Source of the DNA: Tabrizicola aquatica
Lineage (GTDB): Bacteria > Pseudomonadota > Alphaproteobacteria > Rhodobacterales > Rhodobacteraceae
Assembly (NCBI RefSeq): GCF_002900975.1
Contig: NZ_PJON01000004.1
Span: 124,001 to 188,000, forward strand
DNA: 64,000 nucleotides
Direction: 5' to 3'
The notes beneath the pieces are model-generated. The model ran no database searches. It saw only the letters and a program-made list of their open reading frames with translations, and was not told where the DNA came from. The first letter of the stretch is position 1. Every line of letters starts with the position of its first letter. Positions 26,574-32,325 of this stretch are shown one piece after another. The position numbers and the translations under genes are program-made.

Positions 26574-27470
26574 TCAACGCTCCCAGAAGTAGACGGTGGC
26601 GGGTTCGGGTTCCCAGACGCGGGCGTTCTCGATGCCCGGCAGGTTGACCAGCGCCCGGTATTCCGATCCGAAGGCCACATACTCGTCGGTCTCGGCCATC
26701 ACGGCGGGCTTGCAGGCGATGGGGTCACGGACGACGCCGAAGCCGTTCTTGGTGCCGACGACAAAGGTGTAGAACCCGTCCAGATCGTCCAGGCCGGATT
26801 CCAGCGCGGTGCCCAGATCCTCGCCTTCCTTCAGCTTCTGGCTGACATAGGCGGCGGCGACCTCGGTGTCGTTCTGGGTCTCGAAGGTCATGCCCTTGCG
26901 GATCAACTCGCGCCGCAGCCCGTTGTGGTTCGACAGGCTGCCGTTATGCACCAGGCACTGGTCCGGCCCGGTCGAGAACGGGTGCGCACCCATCGTGGTC
27001 ACGGCGGATTCGGTCGCCATGCGGGTGTGGCCGATGCCGTGGGTGCCCTTCATCCGGGCCACGTCAAAGCGGGCGGCCACGTCCTTGGGCAGGCCGACTT
27101 CCTTGAAGATCTCGATGCTGTCACCCGCGCTCATCACCTTCACGCCGGGGCGCAGGTGCGACAGGGCCGAGCGTGCGGCGTCGATCTGGTCCAGCGGCAC
27201 TTCCAGCACGGCATGGGTGGACTTGATCTTCATCGTGACCGGCTGGCCGATGGCATCATGCATGTCGCCGTCCAGGTTCTTGAAATCGGCGTCCGGGGTG
27301 GCCGACTGGATGGTGATCTTGCCCAACCCGTCCTTGGCCCCGCCATAGATCGCGATCCCGGCACTGTCGGGGCCGCGGTCGGTCATGGTGATCAGCATGT
27401 CTGTCAGCAGTTCGCCCAGCCGGGGTTCCAGCTTGGGGTCCTTCAGAAACAGTCCAACGATGCCGCACAT
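26574..27470 (-). CDS. mgsA: N-methylglutamate synthase subunit A (class II glutamine amidotransferase)
   Basis: A 298-residue amidotransferase subunit. After removal of Met the catalytic nucleophile is Cys2 (MCGIVGLF), followed by DRGPDSAGIAIYGG, GIGHTRMATES and CLVHNGSLSNHNGLR, the glutaminase fold. In this pathway it hydrolyses gamma-glutamylmethylamide and passes methylamine to the synthase subunit. ATG 27470 is fixed by the Cys2 rule; a longer frame to 27530 is rejected. First gene of the mgsABC-gmaS operon, divergent from the small-membrane-protein operon across a 243-bp regulatory region. Confidence 0.93.
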   Translation of the reverse strand: MCGIVGLFLKDPKLEPRLGELLTDMLITMTDRGPDSAGIAIYGGAKDGLGKITIQSATPDADFKNLDGDMHDAIGQPVTMKIKSTHAVLEVPLDQIDAARSALSHLRPGVKVMSAGDSIEIFKEVGLPKDVAARFDVARMKGTHGIGHTRMATESAVTTMGAHPFSTGPDQCLVHNGSLSNHNGLRRELIRKGMTFETQNDTEVAAAYVSQKLKEGEDLGTALESGLDDLDGFYTFVVGTKNGFGVVRDPIACKPAVMAETDEYVAFGSEYRALVNLPGIENARVWEPEPATVYFWER

Positions 27471-27530
27471 GGATTCGTCTCTCCTTTGCGTGATTGAGGT
27501 GACGCTAGCATCACGTTTTGCGTCCATCAA

Positions 27531-27656
27531 CTGGTAAGAAACTTTTTTTCACCTGATGGGGAATCTTCTCAGACTGCCGCAAAAAGCAGCAGTTTCCCTT
27601 GACAGAATGTCGCAGCTCGCTTTCCCTACGGAAAACAATTTTGCCGCGTAGGGAAA
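27531..27656. promoter_or_regulatory. Divergent control region between mgsA and the small-protein operon
   Basis: The 27471-27713 gap is AT-richer than its surroundings. On the minus strand TTTCTTACCAG (27541-27531) matches the dmm leader palindrome at 10 of 11 bases, about 60 bp before mgsA. On the plus strand a TTGACA box (27599-27604) is followed 17 bp later by TTTCCCTACG (27621-27630) and its exact inverse CGTAGGGAAA (27647-27656). The first arm also forms TTTCCCTACGGAAA. The arms overlap the -10 zone, so a repressor site is likely. Confidence 0.55.
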
Positions 27657-27713
27657 AGACGTCGGGCTGCGTCTTGGGGGCGGCAAAGCAAAACAGCCCA
27701 AGGGAGGAAACCT

Positions 27714-28001
27714 GTGACGGACCTTAATCGGCGGATTGAGGCGATGCACCGACGCGACGTGCTTGTGGCATGGGCGTTCGTGATTGGCCTCTGGTTTTCC
27801 GTGATCTTCGTGGCCATCGCCACCTGGGACCTGGCACCCAACGGCACGGCCCGGACGCTGCTTCTGATCGCCGGGGCTGTGGTGCTGCTGTTCAATACTG
27901 CCGCCATCCTGGCGATGTTGCGGCATTACCGCGAGGATCGCGACTTCATGTACGGGATCGACATCAAGTTCCTGGACGAAGCCAAGGGGCGGAGGAACTG
28001 A
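27714..28001 (+). CDS. Small two-helix membrane protein, permease operon gene 1
   Basis: A 95-residue protein starting at GTG, with an excellent GGGAGGAAA ribosome-binding site 4 bases upstream. Two membrane helices are clear: about 16-39 (VLVAWAFVIGLWFSVIFVAI) and 47-68 (ARTLLLIAGAVVLLFNTAAI), followed by a charged cytoplasmic tail with HYREDRDFMYGIDIKFLDE. I do not recognise the family. It is first of four closely spaced genes ending in an APC permease, divergent from mgsABC-gmaS, so a role in uptake or sensing of a methylamine is likely by context only. Confidence 0.82.
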   Translation: MTDLNRRIEAMHRRDVLVAWAFVIGLWFSVIFVAIATWDLAPNGTARTLLLIAGAVVLLFNTAAILAMLRHYREDRDFMYGIDIKFLDEAKGRRN

Positions 28002-28002
28002 G

Positions 28003-28380
28003 ATGACCCATTACAAACCCCCGACCCAGGGCAAGGCCAGCCAGCTTTTCGACGTGGTCGTGCTGGTGGTCCTGACCGTCGGCGCGCTGTTCGTGCCGCT
28101 TTGGATGGGCATGGCCGGCGCGGCCAAGTCCGTCGCCACCCCGGTCGCCAACCCCACATGGGAGGCCCTGGGCCAGAACGCAGCGCAGGCCGCCAAGTAC
28201 GAGGCCCTGGGCTACACCCCGGAAACGGCGCATGACCTGATCCTGGCCCGCTTCGACTACAGCTTCTCGGTCACCGCGCTTCTGGTGATGATCGGGGTCA
28301 TCCTGCTGTACTATTTCCTGATCCTGCGGTTTTCCGAAGTGGAATACCGCGAGGTCATTTCCGAAAAATTCGGGGAGTAA
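28003..28380 (+). CDS. Small two-helix membrane protein, permease operon gene 2
   Basis: A 125-residue protein, ATG one base after the previous stop, ribosome-binding site GGAGGAAC within that gene's end. Helix 1 spans about 17-39 (DVVVLVVLTVGALFVPLWMG), helix 2 about 89-110 (ALLVMIGVILLYYFLILRF). Between them is a roughly 45-residue loop, probably periplasmic, with NPTWEALGQNAAQAAKYEAL and two aromatic residues before helix 2. The C-terminus (SEVEYREVISEKFGE) is acidic. No known family recognised. Co-transcribed and probably co-translated with its neighbours. Confidence 0.83.
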   Translation: MTHYKPPTQGKASQLFDVVVLVVLTVGALFVPLWMGMAGAAKSVATPVANPTWEALGQNAAQAAKYEALGYTPETAHDLILARFDYSFSVTALLVMIGVILLYYFLILRFSEVEYREVISEKFGE

Positions 28381-28386
28381 CCTGCC

Positions 28387-28572
28387 ATGGATCTGTGGAA
28401 CTGGCTTGAATACGGCGCCTGGGCGCTTTCGGCGCTTCTGGGGCTGCACATGGCCTTCGACTGGCTCAAGACCGACAGCACCTATTCCGAAGACGTCCTC
28501 ACCTCCTCGCGCGAAGGCGAGCTTGAGGCGATGGCCGAAGAACACGCCGAAAAGCACGGGGTGAGATCATGA
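28387..28572 (+). CDS. Small single-helix membrane protein, permease operon gene 3
   Basis: A 61-residue protein with one hydrophobic helix at about 8-26 (EYGAWALSALLGLHMAFDWL) and a strongly charged C-terminal half rich in Glu and His (EGELEAMAEEHAEKHGVRS). Its stop overlaps the permease start as ATGA (28569-28572), so permease translation is coupled to it. A short single-helix protein in front of a transporter resembles small regulatory subunits, but no family is recognised. Confidence 0.8.
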   Translation: MDLWNWLEYGAWALSALLGLHMAFDWLKTDSTYSEDVLTSSREGELEAMAEEHAEKHGVRS

Positions 28573-30005
28573 GCGACTTCGACATCACCTCGCAGACCAT
28601 GGACGGCATGGGGCCGCATGGCACCAAGGTCGGCCTGCTGCGCGTCCTGGGGCCGGCCCACGTCTGGGCCCTGGGCGTCGGCATCGTTCTGGTCGGCGAA
28701 TACATGGGCTGGAACTTTGCCGTCGGCAAAGGCGGTGCCTATGCCGCGCTGATCGCCTGCTGGTTTGCGGGCATCCTCTATTCCTGCGTCGCCATGATCG
28801 ATTCGGAGGTCACCTCGACCGTCGCCTCGGCCGGCGGGCAGTATACCCAGGCCAAACACATCGTCGGGCCGCTGATGGCCTTCAATGTCGGCCTCTACCT
28901 TGTCTTCGCCTACACCATGCTGGAGGCCGCGAACGCGATCACGGCGGGCTATCTCTTCTCGGTCGTGGCCACGATGTCCGGCCATACCGGAGAGCTGGAC
29001 CAGCGGCCCTTCATAATCCTGGTCATCATGTTCCTGGCCTGGCTGAACTATCGCGGCGTGCTGGCGACGCTGACCTTCAACCTGGTCATCACCTCCATCG
29101 CCTTCTGCGCCATCCTGGTCCTGTTCCTGTCCACCTCGGGCATCCTGGGAGAGAGCATCCTGGAACACGCCGCGCTGTTCGAAGGGCACGAACTGCCCTA
29201 CGGCTGGATCGGCGTGCTGGCGGCGATGCACTTCGGCCTTTGGTACTATCTTGGCATCGAAGGCACGACCCAGGCCGCGGAAGAGGTCCGCTCGCCCGCC
29301 CGCTCGCTGCCCTTCGGGACGCTGGCCGGGATCATGACGCTCTTGATCGCGGCGACGCTGACCTGGTTCATGTGCTCGGGCGTGCTGCCCTGGGAATACC
29401 TGGGCGACGGGGTGAACGGTTCGGTGGCACCCCTGTTCGACACGGCACGGCTCTCGGGCTCGACCGCGCTGGTCTGGCTTCTGGGCTTCGGCACCCTCTT
29501 TGCCACGCTGGCCTCGGCCAACGGCTGCATCAACGACGCCTCGCGGGCCTGGTTCGCCATGGGCCGCGACAAGTACCTGCCCGGCTGGTTCGGGGCGGTG
29601 CATCCGCGCTATCGCACCCCATATCGGTCGATCATCTTCCTGGTCCCGATCGCGCTGATCTTCGCCCTTGGCGCGCCCCTGGACCAGGTGATCACCTTCT
29701 CGATCCTCTCGGGCCTGCTGGGCTATACCTTCATGCCGCTGAACATCATCCTCTTCCGGCGCAAATGGCCGTTGGAGACGATCAAGCGCGGGTATGAACA
29801 CCCGTTCCACCCGATCCCCGCGATCACGCTCTTGACGCTGTGCGGCGTGACCTTCTTTGCGGTGTTCCTGGGCTACGGCACCCAGCTTGTCGCGATGATC
29901 GGCTTCTACATCGTCGTGTCGCTGTGGTTCCACTTCTGGCGCTACCGCTTCGTGAACCGGGGCGCGCAGTTCACCATGCCCTGGCCAAAGCCGCGCGGCT
30001 ACTAA
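28569..30005 (+). CDS. APC superfamily permease, candidate methylamine/ethanolamine-type amine transporter
   Basis: A 478-residue membrane protein with about 12 hydrophobic segments. The ethanolamine-permease-like features are GPAHVWALGVGIVLVGEYMGWNFAVGKGG split over TM1 (residues about 28-57), a conserved VTSTVASAGGQYTQA near 80 and GIEGTTQAAEEVRSPARSLP near 231. It differs from the larger permease at 18891. It is the fourth gene of an operon with three tiny membrane proteins and is divergent from the gamma-glutamylmethylamide operon. Monomethylamine or a related short amine is the probable substrate, by context. Confidence 0.87.
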   Translation: MSDFDITSQTMDGMGPHGTKVGLLRVLGPAHVWALGVGIVLVGEYMGWNFAVGKGGAYAALIACWFAGILYSCVAMIDSEVTSTVASAGGQYTQAKHIVGPLMAFNVGLYLVFAYTMLEAANAITAGYLFSVVATMSGHTGELDQRPFIILVIMFLAWLNYRGVLATLTFNLVITSIAFCAILVLFLSTSGILGESILEHAALFEGHELPYGWIGVLAAMHFGLWYYLGIEGTTQAAEEVRSPARSLPFGTLAGIMTLLIAATLTWFMCSGVLPWEYLGDGVNGSVAPLFDTARLSGSTALVWLLGFGTLFATLASANGCINDASRAWFAMGRDKYLPGWFGAVHPRYRTPYRSIIFLVPIALIFALGAPLDQVITFSILSGLLGYTFMPLNIILFRRKWPLETIKRGYEHPFHPIPAITLLTLCGVTFFAVFLGYGTQLVAMIGFYIVVSLWFHFWRYRFVNRGAQFTMPWPKPRGY

Positions 30006-30010
30006 GGCAA

Positions 30011-30040
30011 ATGGCCCGCGCCCCGTTCGGCGCGGGCCAT
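30011..30040 (+). terminator. Hairpin after the permease gene
   Basis: Perfect 12-bp stem (ATGGCCCGCGCC / GGCGCGGGCCAT) with a 6-base loop, 5 bp after the permease stop and 8 bp before the next gene. No T-run follows, so it may protect the mRNA 3' end or attenuate rather than fully terminate. Confidence 0.6.
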
Positions 30041-30047
30041 CCCCCGG

Positions 30048-30722
30048 ATGTCCCCCCTCATTCCCCTCGGCTTCGCTCTTGCCCTGCTCGGCCTCTGGCT
30101 GGGCTACCGGCTTGTCACCGAATCCCGCAGCCGCACCGCCGCCCGCGCCGCCTATTTCGACGCGGTGAAACCCCTGTTCCAGGACGGCGAGACGCGCCTG
30201 CAACCCACCGGCTTTCCCCGCATGACCGGCCGCCGCGACGGGCTGGCCTTCGATCTGCAGGCGATCCCCGACACGCTGACCTTCCGCAAGCTTCCCGCGC
30301 TGTGGGTCCTGGTCACCCTGCCCGAGCCGCTGCCCTTGCACGCCAGTCTCGACCTCATGGCCCGCCCGTCCGGCAACGAACCCTTCACCCGCTTCGCCAG
30401 CCTGCCCCAGTCGCTGCCGACGCCACCGGATCTGCCGAAAGAGGTGGCCGTGCGCAGCGACGATGCCAGCCGCATCCCGCCACCCGACCTGATCGCCCGC
30501 CATGCCGACCTGTTCGACGACCAGCGGGTCAAGGAACTGGTCCTGTCCCCCAAGGGCCTGCGCATCGTGATCCTGGCCGAGGAAGCCGACCGCAGCCGTT
30601 ACCTGATCTTCCGCGAGGCTGAAATGGGCATGACCCCGCTTGCCGCCGCGCGCCTGGAGCCGCTGCTGGACCGCTTGCACCAGTTGCGCAAGGATGTGCT
30701 GGCCCTGACGGAGACGCCATGA
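30048..30722 (+). CDS. Membrane-anchored hypothetical protein, 224 residues
   Basis: An N-terminal hydrophobic anchor (about 3-20, LIPLGFALALLGLWLGYRL) precedes a soluble alpha/beta region containing LQPTGFPRMTGRRDGLAFDL and RYLIFREAEMGMTPL. Composition and third-position GC agree with a real gene. I do not recognise a domain. It begins 43 bp after the amine permease and its stop overlaps the start of the next gene (ATGA), so the two hypothetical genes are a coupled pair, probably read from the same operon as the permease. Confidence 0.75.
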   Translation: MSPLIPLGFALALLGLWLGYRLVTESRSRTAARAAYFDAVKPLFQDGETRLQPTGFPRMTGRRDGLAFDLQAIPDTLTFRKLPALWVLVTLPEPLPLHASLDLMARPSGNEPFTRFASLPQSLPTPPDLPKEVAVRSDDASRIPPPDLIARHADLFDDQRVKELVLSPKGLRIVILAEEADRSRYLIFREAEMGMTPLAAARLEPLLDRLHQLRKDVLALTETP

Positions 30723-30994
30723 AACCGCCGTTGAACCCCTACCTCGTCCTGGCCGTCGCCGTGGCCCTGCCCGGCATGGGCCAGGTCCTGAACCGCCAGC
30801 CGGTGCGCGGGCTGATCTTCGTCTGCTTTGCCGTCCTTCTGGGGGGCTTCACCCTCAAGACCGCCGCGCCCGACGTGTCATTTGTCGGCAAGCTTGCGGG
30901 CGGGCTATTCGTCTGGGCGATGGCGATCCTCGATGCCTACAAGACCGCGCGCATCCGCCGCGCCGTCTGGGATCACCGAAACGCTCCTCGATGA
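30719..30994 (+). CDS. Small membrane protein with PGMGQ motif, 91 residues
   Basis: A 91-residue protein with two to three hydrophobic stretches (about 8-22, 30-47, 58-74). ALPGMGQVLNRQPVRGLIF near residues 16-34 resembles the PGxGQ-x5-G pattern of several small membrane-protein families of unknown function. The last codons and the stop fall inside a copy of the REP-like repeat that starts at 30984, so the repeat may have changed the C-terminus. Coupled to the preceding gene through ATGA. Confidence 0.72.
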   Translation: MKPPLNPYLVLAVAVALPGMGQVLNRQPVRGLIFVCFAVLLGGFTLKTAAPDVSFVGKLAGGLFVWAMAILDAYKTARIRRAVWDHRNAPR

Positions 30995-31040
30995 CTGCGT
31001 CACTCGTCGCGCGACGAGAAGGCGAAGCCGCACGAGGAGC
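30984..31040. repeat. REP-like intergenic repeat, copy 2
   Basis: Same two-arm element as at 4288 and in the same orientation, here with arms CTCCTCGATGACTGCGTCAC and GGCGAAGCCGCACGAGGAGC. It overlaps the last four codons of the 30719 gene and fills the convergent gap before the XRE-cupin stop. Confidence 0.75.
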
Positions 31041-31045
31041 CGTCC

Positions 31046-31702
31046 CTAGCCCTGGGGATACGAAATCACCGAAAGATACCGCGCCGGCAGCTTGACCAGG
31101 ACCTCCGGCCCATGCGGCGCATCCGCGTCGAAGAACAGGCTGTCGCCCGGCTTCAGCGGATAGACCTGGTCGCCGTGGCGATAATCCACCTCGCCCTCCA
31201 GCATGAACAACAGTTCCAGCCCACCATGCTGGAAGGTCGGAAACGTATCGCTCTCTTTCGACAGCGTGATCATGTAAGGCTCGACCACCACGCCCGAGTT
31301 GTTCGACCCGATATGCCCCAACAGGTGATACTGATGCCCCGCACGGGTGCCGCGCCGCTCGATCTCCAGGTGGTCCCCCGCCTTCACATGCTGCGCCTCG
31401 CGCCGCTCTTCATAGCTGCGGAAGAAGGACGTCACCGGGACCGAGAAGGCGTGGCTCAGCACCTGCAAGGTCGTCAGGCTGGGCGAGGTGTTGCCGTTTT
31501 CGATCTTCGACAGCATCCCGATCGACAGGCCGGTGACATTGGCCAGGTCGGCGACCGTCATCCCCTGCTGGCGACGAAAGTTCCGCACCTCGCGGCCGAT
31601 GGCGGCTTCCAGGTTCCGTTCGGTGATCTCGCGGACACGGTGCGGGTCCTGTTCAAAGGCGGGCTTGCCGCGAGGAAGCGTTACGCTGGCGTCTTCGGAC
31701 AT
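31046..31702 (-). CDS. XRE family regulator with C-terminal cupin domain
   Basis: A 218-residue regulator: a Cro/C1-type helix-turn-helix at about 31-90 (IGREVRNFRRQQGMTVADLA, then LSIGMLSKIENGNTSPSL) and a cupin small-ligand domain at about 130-205 (HGGLELLFMLEGEVDY, LKPGDSLFFDADAPHGPEVL). Such regulators often sense amines or amino acids. It lies between the permease operon and mgdABCD, and has a TTTCC/GGAAA palindrome 25 bp before its start, suggesting autoregulation. It is the best candidate for the regulator that recognises similar palindromes elsewhere in the island. Confidence 0.9.
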   Translation of the reverse strand: MSEDASVTLPRGKPAFEQDPHRVREITERNLEAAIGREVRNFRRQQGMTVADLANVTGLSIGMLSKIENGNTSPSLTTLQVLSHAFSVPVTSFFRSYEERREAQHVKAGDHLEIERRGTRAGHQYHLLGHIGSNNSGVVVEPYMITLSKESDTFPTFQHGGLELLFMLEGEVDYRHGDQVYPLKPGDSLFFDADAPHGPEVLVKLPARYLSVISYPQG

Positions 31703-31726
31703 CTGGAACCCCTGTTACCACAGGAT

Positions 31727-31741
31727 TTTCCTAGCAGGAAA
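31727..31741 (-). promoter_or_regulatory. TTTCC-TAGCA-GGAAA palindrome before the XRE-cupin gene
   Basis: TTTCCTAGCAGGAAA is a perfect 5-bp inverted repeat about an odd 5-base centre, 25-39 bp upstream of the regulator ATG and just beyond the mgdD stop. It resembles TTTCTTGCCAGAAA (dmm leader) and TTTCCCTACGGAAA (mgs region). Binding by the XRE-cupin protein is inference. Confidence 0.5.
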
Positions 31742-31764
31742 CACCACCTGCGGCAAGCACTAGC

Positions 31765-32325
31765 CTACCAGGCGGCCGCGGCGGCCACTTCCAGGGCGTG
31801 CAACAGGCTGCCGGCCGACGACCGCGCCCCGATGATCCGCACCTGTCCGCGACCGTGGCGGATCAGGTAGCAGCCCAGATGCTCGATCACCGTGCGGGTG
31901 GCAAAGCCATCGGGCGCGGCGGGGAAGTCGACGTTGCACAGCCGTTCCAAGAGTGGGGCCAGATCCGGGGCCGTCAGGTCATAGATCACCCAGGCGTCAC
32001 TCTGTTCGGTCACGCTGGCCGCATCGCCCAGCGCGGCCTTCAACTGGTCCGCGATCAGCTCGTGGCTGGCAAAGGGCGCCTCGACGAACCACATCTCGGG
32101 CGCGACCCAGAAGGCGTTGTAGACCGCCCCACCCGCATGGCGCGCAGCGTCCGGCAACGGAACCCCCGCCGCCTGCGCCGCCCGCGCCAGGTCCGCCATC
32201 CGCCCCCGCCGCGCCGCGACCGAGGCCAGCGCCACGTCGCACCGCTCGGTGATCGTCACCGGGCCGACCACCGCCACCGCCGCCTGGCGCGCGCCAAGCG
32301 CCGTCATTGCCTGCAACTCAGCCAC
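31765..32325 (-). CDS. mgdD: N-methylglutamate dehydrogenase subunit D (sarcosine oxidase gamma-like)
   Basis: A 186-residue SoxG-type subunit with the GcvT-related fold (GPVTITERCDVALASVAARR, VTEQSDAWVIYDLTAPDLAPL, VIEHLGCYLIRHG). It packs against the large subunit in the heterotetramer. A GTG at 32325 is preferred: it follows GGGGAGC by 8 bases and overlaps the mgdC stop by 8 bases. An ATG at 32307 is the alternative. Last gene of mgdABCD. Confidence 0.87.
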   Translation of the reverse strand: MAELQAMTALGARQAAVAVVGPVTITERCDVALASVAARRGRMADLARAAQAAGVPLPDAARHAGGAVYNAFWVAPEMWFVEAPFASHELIADQLKAALGDAASVTEQSDAWVIYDLTAPDLAPLLERLCNVDFPAAPDGFATRTVIEHLGCYLIRHGRGQVRIIGARSSAGSLLHALEVAAAAAW

